A DNA stretch of 64,000 bases, taken from Micromonospora vinacea (lineage in GTDB: Bacteria > Actinomycetota > Actinomycetes > Mycobacteriales > Micromonosporaceae). A model generated the notes under the pieces. That model saw nothing but the letters and a program-made list of their open reading frames with translations. It did not search any database and was not told where the DNA came from. Location: NCBI RefSeq assembly GCF_015751785.1, contig NZ_JADOTY010000001.1, forward strand, positions 7,006,001-7,070,000, read 5' to 3'. A program made the position numbers and the translations under genes. This document shows, in pieces, positions 42,595 to 51,187 of this stretch; the first letter of the stretch is position 1, and every line of letters starts with the position of its first letter.

Positions 42595-43544
42595 GAGAGG
42601 GCTCCCTTCGCTGCCTTGTGCCCGTCGACGGCCTGCGCGGTCCGCCGGAAGGCCGCGTGCGCGCGGTCGTGGGTGCGTTGGGCGACGGCGATGTAGAGCA
42701 GGTCGAGCACCACCAGCTGGGGGTGCCGGGCGGAGAGCGCGTCCGGTCGGAAGGTGGTCGCCTGGCTGGCGGTGAGCAGCACGATGTCGGCCAGCTCGGC
42801 CAACGGTGAGCGGGGAAAGCCGGTGAGCGCGAGCGTGGTGGCGCCCCGACTGCCCGCCTCGGCGAGCATCTCGATCGTCTCCCGGGTCTGCCCGGTGTGC
42901 GAGATGCCGAGCGCCACGTCTCCCGATCGCAGCAACGCGGCGCTGGCCAACCCCTCGTGCACGTCGTTCCACGCCCACGCCGCCACACCGATGCGGTGCA
43001 GGCTGAACTGCATCTCCTCGCCGACCAGGGCGCTGCCGCTGGCGCCGAAGATGTTCACCCGGCTGGCGCCGGCGATCGCCACCGCGGCCCGCTCCACCTC
43101 GGCGAGGTCGAGCAGGGTTGCGGTGTCGTGCATGGCCCGGGTGTCGGCGGCCATGATCTGGTCGAGCACCCGGGCGAGCGGGTCGCTCGGCTGGATCTCC
43201 CGTCCGATGTCGACGGTCCAACCGGCGGAACGCGCCCGGCCGGTCTCGGAGGCGATGCCCAGTCGCAGGTCGGCGTACCCCTCGAAGCCCATCGCCCGAC
43301 AGAAGCGGGTGATGGTCGCCGGTGAGGTGCCGCTGCGCTCGGCCAGCTCGACGATTGTCGAGCGGGCGGCGGCCTCCGGGTCGCTGAGAACGTGCTCGGC
43401 GACCCGGCGCAGGGCGCCGGTCAACTCGCCGAGCCCGTTGCGGACCCGGGCCAGCACCCCGTCGGAGGCCGAGGCGCGCCGGTCGATCACATCGGCGTCG
43501 ACCACCGCGGTCCCCGCGGCGGTGTCCACCTCGTGATCAACCAT
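42591..43544 (-). CDS. MurR/RpiR-family regulator of amino-sugar uptake
   Basis: 317 residues; ATG 43544 with GGAGG six bases upstream. The N-terminal RpiR helix-turn-helix domain includes VAEHVLSDPEAAARSTIVEL and AERSGTSPATITRFCRAMGF; the C-terminal SIS domain has ASRVNIFGASGSALVGEEMQ and GDVALGISHTGQTRETIEML. Family members sense a phosphosugar through the SIS domain. It is the first gene of the five-gene ngc operon and is divergent from the GlcNAc kinase, so it probably controls both sides from the 206-base intergenic region. GlcNAc-6-phosphate is the likely effector (inference). Confidence 0.88.
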   Translation of the reverse strand: MVDHEVDTAAGTAVVDADVIDRRASASDGVLARVRNGLGELTGALRRVAEHVLSDPEAAARSTIVELAERSGTSPATITRFCRAMGFEGYADLRLGIASETGRARSAGWTVDIGREIQPSDPLARVLDQIMAADTRAMHDTATLLDLAEVERAAVAIAGASRVNIFGASGSALVGEEMQFSLHRIGVAAWAWNDVHEGLASAALLRSGDVALGISHTGQTRETIEMLAEAGSRGATTLALTGFPRSPLAELADIVLLTASQATTFRPDALSARHPQLVVLDLLYIAVAQRTHDRAHAAFRRTAQAVDGHKAAKGALS

Positions 43545-43750
43545 GAGTTGCCTCCGCTTTCCGAAAAGACTGTTAACTGTTAGTGGTAAAAGTTCTTACT
43601 GAACGGCCCTCCGTGTCAAGACTGTGGGCGAAGTTTTCAAACTGTTACCTGGCGCACAGACCCTCGGGCCCGCCAGAACTTGCCCCGCACGACCCCGCCG
43701 ACCAGCATGAACAAGCCAGATCGCCGTTCCGCGCAAGGAGACCCGTGCCG
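43545..43750. promoter_or_regulatory. Divergent control region for the ngc operon and GlcNAc kinase
   Basis: AT-rich compared with its surroundings. On the minus strand TTGACA (plus TGTCAA, 43614-43619) is a consensus -35 for the regulator operon. Candidate operators are the inverted repeat GTAAAAGTTCTTAC (43586-43599), the palindrome-like GTTTTCAAAC (43633-43642), and direct repeats of AACTGTTA at 43575-43582 and 43640-43647. Which of these the RpiR protein binds cannot be decided from sequence. Confidence 0.55.
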
Positions 43751-44737
43751 ATGTCCGACACCGTCGTGGTGGGCCTCGATGTCGGCGGTACGTCCACCCG
43801 GGCGACCGTCCTCACCCTCACCGGGCACCGCGTCGGCACCGGCCGCGCCGGCGGCGGCAACCCCACCAGCCACGGCGCCGAACGCGCCGCCGCCGAACTG
43901 CTGACCGCCCTCCGCGAAGCGCTCACCGACGTCGACCCGACCCGGGCGGCCGCCGGCACCATCGGGCTCGCCGGAGCCGGCCGGCTGCTCGCCGACCCGA
44001 CCGGGCGGGCCGCCTTCGACCAGGCCTGGCACGACGCCGGCCTGCGCTGCCCGTACGAGGTGCACGGCGACGCCCTGGTCGCGTACGCCTCCGGCACCGC
44101 CGCCCCGCACGGAACCATCCTCATCGCCGGCACCGGCGCCATCACCGCGCAGATCGATGAGCTGCGGCTCGACCGGATCGCCGACGGCCACGGCTGGCTC
44201 CTCGGCGACGCCGGCTCGGGCTTCTGGCTCGGCCGGGAAGCGGTGCGCCGACTCCTCGCCGATCTGGACACCGGCCGTGGGCTTGGCGCGCTGGCCACGA
44301 CCGTGCTCACCGAACTTTTGGGCAGCGCCGACATCGCCGCCCGCCCACGGGACACCGTCGACGCCACCATCCAGACGGTGACCCGTCGACCTCCCGTCGA
44401 ACTGGCCCGGCTCGCGCCGCTGGTCGTCGACGCCGCCACCCACGGCGACCCGGTCGCCACCGCGCTGATCACCGAAGCCGCCGCGCACCTCTCCGAGAGC
44501 ATGAGCCGCATCCGCCCCGCCGGGGCGGTGACGCCGATCGTGCTCGGCGGCGGCCTGCTCACCGCTGACACCCCGCTCGCCACCGCCGTCCGGTCCGCGA
44601 TCGCGCGAGACTGGCCGGACGCGCCACTGCGTACCGCCGGAGACGGGGCCACCGCCGCGGCCTGGCTGGCCGCCCGCGGCCTACCCGAGGTGACCGACCC
44701 GGCCGCCCTGCACGCCCACCTCTTCCCCGCCCCCTGA
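43751..44737 (+). CDS. N-acetylglucosamine kinase (BadF/BcrA-type ATPase family)
   Basis: 328 residues from ATG 43751; AAGGAG (43735-43740) also allows GTG 43745. The ASKHA fold is visible: VVVGLDVGGTSTRATVLTLT (phosphate 1), HGTILIAGTGAITAQI (phosphate 2), HGWLLGDAGSGFWLGREAVR and the C-terminal GAVTPIVLGGGLLTADTPL. LLGDxGSGxWLG is characteristic of eukaryotic-type NAGK and bacterial homologues. It would phosphorylate imported GlcNAc to GlcNAc-6-phosphate in the cytoplasm. Position opposite the RpiR/SIS/NgcEFG operon supports this substrate. Confidence 0.85.
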   Translation: MSDTVVVGLDVGGTSTRATVLTLTGHRVGTGRAGGGNPTSHGAERAAAELLTALREALTDVDPTRAAAGTIGLAGAGRLLADPTGRAAFDQAWHDAGLRCPYEVHGDALVAYASGTAAPHGTILIAGTGAITAQIDELRLDRIADGHGWLLGDAGSGFWLGREAVRRLLADLDTGRGLGALATTVLTELLGSADIAARPRDTVDATIQTVTRRPPVELARLAPLVVDAATHGDPVATALITEAAAHLSESMSRIRPAGAVTPIVLGGGLLTADTPLATAVRSAIARDWPDAPLRTAGDGATAAAWLAARGLPEVTDPAALHAHLFPAP

Positions 44738-44805
44738 CGCCCCCGGCGCGGCGCGCACGCCGCGCACCGCACCGGGCGCCCCGCCCCACCGCGCCGCACG
44801 CCGCG

Positions 44806-44881
44806 CATGATCGCACTCGATCCAGGATGTAGTGCCCTCCGGCCGCGATGAGGGGACTCTTTCCAGGATTTAGCGCGATCA
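44806..44881. repeat. Dispersed palindromic element, copy 2
   Basis: Aligns end to end with the element at 23260-23338: GATCG.(A/G)CTCGATCC then GATGTAGTG, CCTCCG, CCAGGAT and TTAGCGCGATC near the end. The arms are more diverged here. It sits in the gap 44738-45047 after the kinase. Bases 44738-44805 are a GC-only low-complexity run like the tracts beside copy 1. Bases 44882-45047 show no gene. Confidence 0.75.
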
Positions 44882-45047
44882 CCGGCGCACGGCGGCCTAT
44901 CCGCACGGGCTGCCCCGACCCCGAGCAGGTGACGGCGCTCGGCACAGCCCCGGCCGGGACCGCCGATTCCGGGGGATGCGGTCTCGGCACCCGCCGTCAG
45001 GTGGTGGCATTTGCACCAGAGCCCGTACCCGTCAGGGAATCACCCGG

Positions 45048-45068
45048 TATACTTGCTTGTTCAAGCAA
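45048..45068 (+). promoter_or_regulatory. -10 element with overlapping palindromic operator for the SDR gene
   Basis: TATACT (45048-45053) overlaps the palindrome TTGCTTGTTCAAGCAA (45053-45068, two central mismatches). A repressor bound there would cover the transcription start. No regulator gene is adjacent; the layout is typical of TetR- or MarR-type control. Confidence 0.65.
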
Positions 45069-45142
45069 CCAATGATGGATTCGATGAGAGGTTCAGCCGT
45101 CCCACGTCCATCGACATCACCGCAAGAACCGGAGGTACCGAC

Positions 45143-45895
45143 ATGAATCGCCTCGAAGGACGCGCTGCCCTGGTCACCGGCTCGACGAGCGGAATTGGGC
45201 GCGGTGTGGCGGAGGCGATGGCCCGCGAGGGCGCCATCGTCGTCGTCACCGGACTTGGCGCGGAGCAGGGTGCTCAGATCGTCGACGGAATCGTCGCGGA
45301 GGGCGGCACCGCCCACTTCGTCGAGGCGGACCTCTCCGCGGGTGGCTCCGAGATCCGCCGCCTTGCACAGGAGGCGACGGCCCTGGCTGGTCGGCCGATC
45401 GACATCCTGGTCAACAACGCGGCCTTTCTCGTGCCACCCCACCCCATGACGGAGTCGACCGAGGAACAGATCGACCTGGTGCTGGAGGTCAACATCAAGG
45501 CCCCGTTCCTGCTGACGGCGGCCCTTGTGCCCGGCATGGTGGAGCAGGGCGGCGGCTCGGTGATCAATATCGGCTCGATCGGCGGCGTAGACGGAATCAA
45601 GTTCACCTCGCTCTACGGCGCCAGCAAGGCAGGCCTGCACTCGCTGACGAGGTCGTGGGCCGCAGAGCTGGCCGCTGACGGCGTGCGGGTGAACACCGTC
45701 GCCCCCGGACCCACCATCACGGAGGGCAACGAAAACCTCCGCCCCCTCCTGGAGAAGCTCGCCGAGAGCAACCCGGACAGGCGTACGGGCAACGTGCAGG
45801 ACACCGCCGCGGCAGTGATCTTCCTCGCCAGCGACGAGGCGTCACACATCCACGGTGTACTCCTGCCCGTGGACGGCGGAGCCCTCGCGATCTGA
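45143..45895 (+). CDS. Short-chain dehydrogenase/reductase (classical SDR)
   Basis: 250 residues from ATG 45143, with GGAGGT (45131-45136) upstream. NAD(P) loop ALVTGSTSGIGRGVAEAMAR, structural motif ILVNNAAFLVPP, active-site serine in GGSVINIGSIGGVDG, and the Tyr/Lys pair in SLYGASKAGLHSLTR; then VRVNTVAPGPTITEGN and the C-terminal HIHGVLLPVDGGALAI. A complete classical SDR, FabG-like, oxidising or reducing an alcohol/ketone of unknown identity. It has its own operator-controlled promoter and no operon partner, which suggests an inducible single-gene response. An inverted repeat follows it. Confidence 0.88.
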   Translation: MNRLEGRAALVTGSTSGIGRGVAEAMAREGAIVVVTGLGAEQGAQIVDGIVAEGGTAHFVEADLSAGGSEIRRLAQEATALAGRPIDILVNNAAFLVPPHPMTESTEEQIDLVLEVNIKAPFLLTAALVPGMVEQGGGSVINIGSIGGVDGIKFTSLYGASKAGLHSLTRSWAAELAADGVRVNTVAPGPTITEGNENLRPLLEKLAESNPDRRTGNVQDTAAAVIFLASDEASHIHGVLLPVDGGALAI

Positions 45896-45933
45896 GGACA
45901 GGCCGGCTCGGGACGGCCGCACCAGAGCCTCGA

Positions 45934-46006
45934 CCCTTTGCTCTGCACCCGCCGACGCACCATGCACGGTCCGTAACTGGCGCATGGGCGGGTGCAGAGC
46001 AAAGGG
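45934..46006. repeat. Perfect 20-bp inverted repeat in the gap after the SDR gene
   Basis: CCCTTTGCTCTGCACCCGCC (45934-45953) and its exact reverse complement (45987-46006) flank 33 bases. It can act as a terminator for the SDR gene, 38 bases downstream of its stop, but the long loop also fits a palindromic repeat element like those at 23.3 and 59.8 kb. Bases 46007-46277 show no gene. Confidence 0.75.
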
Positions 46007-46277
46007 GGGATCCGCGCGGCACGCCCCCACCCCGCAGCCGGCGGTCGGCGCGTCGGCGTCGAGCCGGCCCCGCGAGTCGCCCCTCACTGATCAGCGAGGG
46101 CCGTCCCACGGTCCCTGACGTGCGGCCCCGGACAGTTCGACTCCTCGGACGATCAGAATCAGTCAGACCTGGGTTGCCAGGGCGGACGATGCCGTTGTCG
46201 TCCGCGTCGTCGCAGGCTCGGAGGGTAACGGCCCACGGTCACGCCTGCCACGATGGCGAGGAGGCAGGGACGGACCG

Positions 46278-47177
46278 CTACTTGAGCTGCCCTGCCGTGA
46301 GGCCCGCCTGCACCTGCCGTTGGAAGGCCACGTAGACGGCGAGCACCGGGAGCACCGCGATGCTCAGCCCGGCGAACAGCCGGGCGTAGTCGCCGGCGTA
46401 CCCCTGGCTGACCGACAGCGCGAACAGCCCTTGCGCCAGCATCCACTTGGACTCGTCGCCCTGCAACAGCACCTGTGGTAGCAGGAACTGGTTCCAGTGG
46501 CTGAGGAAGTTGAAGATCGCCACGCTGATCAGTCCCGGACGTGCCATCGGAAGCATCACCCGGAAGAAGAGCCGGAAGTGACCGCAGCCGTCGACCAGTG
46601 CGGCCTCCGCCACCGAGGTCGGCAGGGTCCGGAAGAACGCGGTCAGGAAGAACACGGTGAACGGTAGCGAGTAGGCCGCGTACACGAGGATCAGCCCGAG
46701 CCAGGTGTTGAAGAGACCGGCGTTGCGGACCACGAAGAAGAGCGGCACCAGGGCGAGGAACACCGGGAACATCAGGCCGCCGACGAACAGGTAGTAGACG
46801 ACCTGGCGGCCGCGGAACTCGTACCGGGCGAAGACGTACGCGGCGGTGGCGCCCATCAGCATGGTGAGGCTGACCGAGCCGGTCACCACTACCAGGCTGT
46901 TGACGAAGTACCGGCCGATGTGCGCACCGGTCCAGGCACGCGCCCAGTTGTCCAGGTGCAGCGCGCCGGGGAGCCCCCACGGGTCGGCGAGGATCTCACC
47001 GTTGGTCTTGAACGAGCTGATGAACATCCACAGCAGCGGCAGGACGGTGAGCAGGCCCCAGAGCAGCAGGAAGCCGTGCGAGAGGGCGTTGGCCACGCCG
47101 AGTTCCCGGCGTACCGGGCGGTCCCCGCTGGTGACCGGGGTCGGGGCGGTCGCGGTGGGCTGATCCAGAGTGGTCAC
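46278..47177 (-). CDS. ngcG: NgcG-type amino-sugar ABC permease (operon 2)
   Basis: 299 residues from GTG 47177, overlapping the stop of the preceding permease gene by four bases. Six spans, starting FLLLWGLLTVLPLLWMFISS; EAA loop SVAEAALVDGCGHFRLFFRV; C-terminus FQRQVQAGLTAGQLK. The paralogue at 38526-39455 shares most of these stretches. It is the last gene of an NgcEFG operon without its own regulator or kinase. Confidence 0.85.
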   Translation of the reverse strand: MTTLDQPTATAPTPVTSGDRPVRRELGVANALSHGFLLLWGLLTVLPLLWMFISSFKTNGEILADPWGLPGALHLDNWARAWTGAHIGRYFVNSLVVVTGSVSLTMLMGATAAYVFARYEFRGRQVVYYLFVGGLMFPVFLALVPLFFVVRNAGLFNTWLGLILVYAAYSLPFTVFFLTAFFRTLPTSVAEAALVDGCGHFRLFFRVMLPMARPGLISVAIFNFLSHWNQFLLPQVLLQGDESKWMLAQGLFALSVSQGYAGDYARLFAGLSIAVLPVLAVYVAFQRQVQAGLTAGQLK

Positions 47178-48082
47178 GAGTACTCGATCCGTTCGCGCCG
47201 GCCGATGCGCAGCGACAGCACCGCCACCGAGAGGGTCAGGAAGAACATCACCACGCCGATCGCCGAGGCGTAGCCGAACTTGGTCTCGCTGCCGAAGGCG
47301 GTGTCGTACATCCGTACGCCGATCACGTCGGTGGAGAAGTTCGGCCCGCCGTTGGTCATCAGCTGCACGAGGATGAACCCGTCCAGGGCGAAGATGGCCA
47401 GGTAGACCCAGGCGACCTGGACGGTGTCCCAGAGCAGCGGCAGGGTGACCCGGCGCAGGGTGGTGAACCGGGACGCGCCGTCGAGCAGCACCGCCTCGTA
47501 GATCTCCTTCGGCACTGCCGACATCGCCGCGCCGAACAGCACCACGTAGAAGCCGACGTTGCTCCAGACCATGACCGCCAGTACGCACCAGAAGGCGGTC
47601 GCCGGGTCGCCGAGCCAGGTCGGCGCGGGCAGACCGACAGCGTGCGCGGCGCTGGTGAGCAGCCCCTGGTTGGGGTGGTACACCTCCTTCCACAGCAGCG
47701 CGATGATCACCACGGAGAGCACCTGGGGGAAGAAGTAGACAGTGCGGTAGAGCGCGCCACCGCGTACGCCGGTCACGCCGGCGCTGCCCTTGCGTCCGCC
47801 CATGGCGAGCATGGTGGCGAAGAAGAGCCCGAGCACGATGGTCAGCACCGGCACGAGGGCCAGCAGGATCACGTTGTTCTTCAGCGCGTTCCACACGTAG
47901 TCGTCGTGCCAGAGGGCCTTGAAGTTGGCCAGGCCGACCGGGTTGGCGTCGGCGGAGTAGCCGAGCCAGTCGGTGGTGGAGATCTGGAACGCCTGGAGGT
48001 ACGGCGACACGACGAAGAACACGTAGAGCAGCACCGGCGGCACCAGGAACGTGACGATCAGCGGCCACTTGCCATGTTTCAC
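47174..48082 (-). CDS. ngcF: NgcF-type amino-sugar ABC permease (operon 2)
   Basis: 302 residues from GTG 48082 (MKHGKWPLIVTFLVPPVLLY), with GGAGAGG eight bases upstream; the longer open frame is shadow of the binding-protein gene. MalF-type spans (VILLALVPVLTIVLGLFFAT; LYRTVYFFPQVLSVVIIALL), EAA loop IYEAVLLDGASRFTTLRRVT and C-terminus RIGRRERIEYS. Paralogue of the product of 39455-40363. Confidence 0.86.
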   Translation of the reverse strand: MKHGKWPLIVTFLVPPVLLYVFFVVSPYLQAFQISTTDWLGYSADANPVGLANFKALWHDDYVWNALKNNVILLALVPVLTIVLGLFFATMLAMGGRKGSAGVTGVRGGALYRTVYFFPQVLSVVIIALLWKEVYHPNQGLLTSAAHAVGLPAPTWLGDPATAFWCVLAVMVWSNVGFYVVLFGAAMSAVPKEIYEAVLLDGASRFTTLRRVTLPLLWDTVQVAWVYLAIFALDGFILVQLMTNGGPNFSTDVIGVRMYDTAFGSETKFGYASAIGVVMFFLTLSVAVLSLRIGRRERIEYS

Positions 48083-48147
48083 GAGGAGGACCTCTCCGTT
48101 GGGGTACGGCCGGTGGGGGCGCGACCTATCCCCCACCGGCCGGGCGA

Positions 48148-49563
48148 TCAGGCCGCTCGCTTGTACTTCTTGATCGAGCTGTCCTGGGCGATCGAGTCGG
48201 CGCCCTTCTGACACTGGTCGAGGAACTCCGCGGGGCCGATCCGGCCGCTGAAGAACTCGCCGCATGCCGCGTCGACGAGGTTGCGCTCCAGCTTGCGGTA
48301 GTAGTTGTTGTAGACCCAGTTGAAGCCGTTGGCGCCGGACGCGTCGAGGGCCTTGACCACGGTGTTCAGCCCGTACGGCAGCTCGACACCCTCGCTGGAG
48401 CCGGCGACCACGGTGAGGCTGGCGACCTTCTTCGTGAAGTCCTGGGCGCCCTTCTTGGAGAGCATGGTCCGGAAGTACTCCAGGCCACCGGCGACGTTGC
48501 GGGCCTTGGCCGGCACCATGAACGGCTCGCCGGCGGTGCCGCGGATCGCCTCGAACGGCAGCTTGTCGCCGCTGCCCAGGCTCGGCGTCGGCGCGATGGT
48601 CATGTTGAACCCGGCCGGGGTGACGTCCTTCTGCTCGCTCTCCAGCCAGGAGCCGCAGGAGATGAAGGCGGCCTTGCCCTGGCACCAGGCGGTCTGCGAC
48701 TGCTTGTGGTCCAGGCCGGGCGAGCCTTCCAGGATGTACTTGTCCTTGACGATCTGGTGCCAGGCGTCGGCGGCGGCCTTCATCGCGTCGGACTTCCAGG
48801 CGTTCGGCTCCAGGTTGTCGAGTGCGAGGGCCACCGACGGGCCGCCGAGCTTGATCGCGGTGGAGATCAGCGGCCAGCTCATGTAGCGCGGGTGCAGGCC
48901 GGCGTACGTCCAGGGGGCGATGCCAGCGGCCTTGATCTGCTTGCAGAGCGCGATGTGCTCGTCCCAGGTCTTCGCGTACTCCCACTTGCGCTCGGTGAAC
49001 AGCTTGTTGGAGTACCAGATGCCGTAGGCGGTGTAGGTGTAGTTCAGCACCAGGAACTTGCCGTCGTAGGAGCCGATCTCGACCGCGCCGGGCAGCAGGG
49101 TGTCCTTGACCGTCTTGCCGGGCACGTCGAGGCTCGGGGCGGCGAGCAGGTCACCGAGGTCGGCGAGGGCGTTCTGGCTGACCAGGCCGTTGAAGTCGAT
49201 CTGGCCGGTGCCGGAGTTGTTGACCACGTCCGGCGGGGAGCCGTCGACGAAGCGCGGCTGAAGGGTCTTGCTGATCTCCTGGGTGGCGGAGTGCTTGATC
49301 TTCGCCTTCGGGTACTTCTCGGTGTACATGGCCTCGTGGGCCTTGGCGTACTCCTCACCGAACCCGCCGCCGAAGATCACCACCTCGAGTGGGGCGTCCT
49401 CCTTCACGCCGAGCGGGTTCTCGGCGCTCTTGGTGCCCTGGTAGGTCTCGGCATCGTTCTTGTCACCGCCACCGCCGGTGGCGCAGCCGGACAGCAGGCC
49501 GGCGGCGGGGGTGGCCAGGAGGCCGGCGGCGGCGCTGCGCCGCAGGATGTCACGCCTGTTCAT
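48148..49563 (-). CDS. ngcE: NgcE-type amino-sugar binding lipoprotein (operon 2)
   Basis: 471 residues. The signal is MNRRDILRRSAAAGLLATPA with a twin-arginine-like motif and lipobox LLSGC. The mature opening ENPLGVKEDAPLEVVIFGGG and the end DSIAQDSSIKKYKRAA match the NgcE family and the paralogue of operon 1, but the middle is clearly diverged, so ligand range may differ (longer chitooligosaccharide or another amino sugar). It is the first gene of operon 2 and lies 65 bases before ngcF. Its upstream region shares a motif with the ngc operon 1 control region. Confidence 0.87.
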   Translation of the reverse strand: MNRRDILRRSAAAGLLATPAAGLLSGCATGGGGDKNDAETYQGTKSAENPLGVKEDAPLEVVIFGGGFGEEYAKAHEAMYTEKYPKAKIKHSATQEISKTLQPRFVDGSPPDVVNNSGTGQIDFNGLVSQNALADLGDLLAAPSLDVPGKTVKDTLLPGAVEIGSYDGKFLVLNYTYTAYGIWYSNKLFTERKWEYAKTWDEHIALCKQIKAAGIAPWTYAGLHPRYMSWPLISTAIKLGGPSVALALDNLEPNAWKSDAMKAAADAWHQIVKDKYILEGSPGLDHKQSQTAWCQGKAAFISCGSWLESEQKDVTPAGFNMTIAPTPSLGSGDKLPFEAIRGTAGEPFMVPAKARNVAGGLEYFRTMLSKKGAQDFTKKVASLTVVAGSSEGVELPYGLNTVVKALDASGANGFNWVYNNYYRKLERNLVDAACGEFFSGRIGPAEFLDQCQKGADSIAQDSSIKKYKRAA

Positions 49564-49662
49564 GGGTTCTCCTCGGGTCGGGTCGGGCGGATCGCCGGTC
49601 TGTGGGGGGAGGCGTCCGCCGCGCGAGGGGCGGTAGTTCTCTTCAGTTCATGCTCTGTTGCT

Positions 49663-49675
49663 GAAGAATTTCTAC
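49663..49675 (-). promoter_or_regulatory. Candidate operator upstream of ngc operon 2
   Basis: GAAGAATTTCTAC; read on the minus strand it is GTAGAAATTCTTC, matching GTAAAAGTTCTT in the control region of operon 1 (43586-43599) at 10 of 12 positions. It is a near-palindrome about 100 bases before the ngcE start. Confidence 0.45.
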
Positions 49676-49744
49676 GACAGCCGAGCCCGGACTTCAAGTC
49701 CTTGCGGTCGAACCGTTATCACCACCAGCCGTCGCCGGGTCGCC

Positions 49745-49750
49745 TAGCCT
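49745..49750 (+). promoter_or_regulatory. Leaderless-type -10 element for the acyltransferase gene
   Basis: TAGCCT followed by exactly 6 bases and the ATG at 49757, with no ribosome site. No convincing -35. Confidence 0.55.
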
Positions 49751-49756
49751 GAGGCG

Positions 49757-51187
49757 ATGCGCCGTCTGCGCCAGCTGGCCGAGCGCACCCCGGCTGGGCG
49801 GGAGCGGTACGTCGACCTGCTCCGCGCGCTCGCCATCACCATGGTCGTTCTCGGACACTGGAGCGTCACGGTGATCGGCCGCGACGCCACCGGGCAGGCC
49901 ACCGGGCACTCCGCGCTCGGCGACCTGCGCTGGGCGTACCCGTTGACCTGGCTGGCCCAGGTGATGCCGGTCTTCTTCCTGGTCGGGGGATACGCCAACG
50001 CGGCCTCGCTGACCCGGCTGCGGGCCCGCGGCGGCGACGCCGCCGGCTGGCTGATCGACCGCAGTGCCCGCCTGGTCCGCCCCACCAGCACGCTGCTGCT
50101 GGTGCTCACCGTCGCTGCGGCGGTCGCCTGGCTGCTCGGGGCCGACCCGACCCAGATCCGCGAGGTGTTCTGGTTCGCCACCATTCCGCTCTGGTTCCTG
50201 GTCGCCTACCTGGCGGCGGTCGCGCTCACCCCACCGATGTACACGCTGCACCGCCGCCTCGGCCTGGCCGTGCCGCTGGTGCTCGTCGCACTGGTCGGCC
50301 TCGGCGACCTCGGCCGGCTGAGCGGGCCGGAGGAGCTGAGCTACGGCAACTACCTGTTCGGCTGGCTGGCCGTCCACCAGCTCGGCTTCGCCTGGCACGA
50401 CGCCCGCGCCGCGCCGTCGCCCGCCGGCCCAACCCCGCCACCGCCGGCGGACGCCGCCGCCGACGCTGCCGGCCCGTCGACTCCCGACCGTCCGGGGGTA
50501 CGCCGACCGCGGCTGCCCACCTCCCGCCGGGCCGGCCTGGTCTTCCTGGCGGGCGGGCTGGGCACGGTGCTGCTGCTCACCGTGCTCGGCCCCTGGCCGG
50601 TGGCCATGCTCAAGGTGCCCGACGAGCGGCTCGACAACGCCGCGCCGCCCAGCCTCGCGTTGCTGGCCGTCGCCGCCGGCCAGCTCGGGCTGATCCTGCT
50701 GCTGCGCGGCCCGGCGGAGCGGATGCTGCGCCGCAGCCGGCCATGGCAGCTGGTGATCGGTGTCAACCTGGTGGTGCTGACCGTCTTCCTCTGGCACCTG
50801 AGCGCCGCGATCCTGCTGATCGGGCTGCTCGACGCGGTCGGGACGCTGCCCACCCCGACGGTCGACACGGCCGCCTGGTGGGCCTGGCGGGTGCCCTGGT
50901 TGCTGCTGCTCAGCGTCGTCCTGGTGGTGCTGGTCGCCATCTTCGGGCCGGTGGAGGCGCGCAGCGGCCGGCACCGCACCGGGCGGCGGACCGGCCGGGG
51001 CACCCGGGCCCGGACGGCGTTGGCGGTGGCCGGCTACGCCGCGGTGGTGGCCGCGCTGCTGGTCAACAGCACCACGCCGCAGCAGGCCCCGGAGCCGCTC
51101 GGCACGCCCGTCCCGGCGCTGGTGGCGTACCTGGCCGGGGCGGGCGTGCTGCGACTGCTCAGGTCTGGGTGGGGAACCCGAGGTTGA
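49757..51187 (+). CDS. Membrane acyltransferase, family 3
   Basis: 476 residues. The N-terminus has the acyltransferase-3 signature: GRERYVDLLRALAITMVVLG HW, with the conserved R-x-x-x-x-x-x-x-x-H layout, and VMPVFFLVGGYANAASLTRL. About ten spans follow, including LVRPTSTLLLVLTVAAAVAW and IPLWFLVAYLAAVALTPPMY. A Pro/Ala-rich cytosolic loop lies near residues 215-255. Such enzymes move acetyl or acyl groups onto sugars, lipids or antibiotics at the membrane; the acceptor is unknown. The start appears leaderless. The 3' end overlaps by about 29 bases the displaced last codons of the convergent dehydrogenase gene. Confidence 0.85.
   Translation: MRRLRQLAERTPAGRERYVDLLRALAITMVVLGHWSVTVIGRDATGQATGHSALGDLRWAYPLTWLAQVMPVFFLVGGYANAASLTRLRARGGDAAGWLIDRSARLVRPTSTLLLVLTVAAAVAWLLGADPTQIREVFWFATIPLWFLVAYLAAVALTPPMYTLHRRLGLAVPLVLVALVGLGDLGRLSGPEELSYGNYLFGWLAVHQLGFAWHDARAAPSPAGPTPPPPADAAADAAGPSTPDRPGVRRPRLPTSRRAGLVFLAGGLGTVLLLTVLGPWPVAMLKVPDERLDNAAPPSLALLAVAAGQLGLILLLRGPAERMLRRSRPWQLVIGVNLVVLTVFLWHLSAAILLIGLLDAVGTLPTPTVDTAAWWAWRVPWLLLLSVVLVVLVAIFGPVEARSGRHRTGRRTGRGTRARTALAVAGYAAVVAALLVNSTTPQQAPEPLGTPVPALVAYLAGAGVLRLLRSGWGTRG

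Noticed and set aside
45613..46109. Minus-strand frames after the SDR gene
   Set aside because: No start signal, composition typical of shadows, and the region holds a perfect inverted repeat instead.
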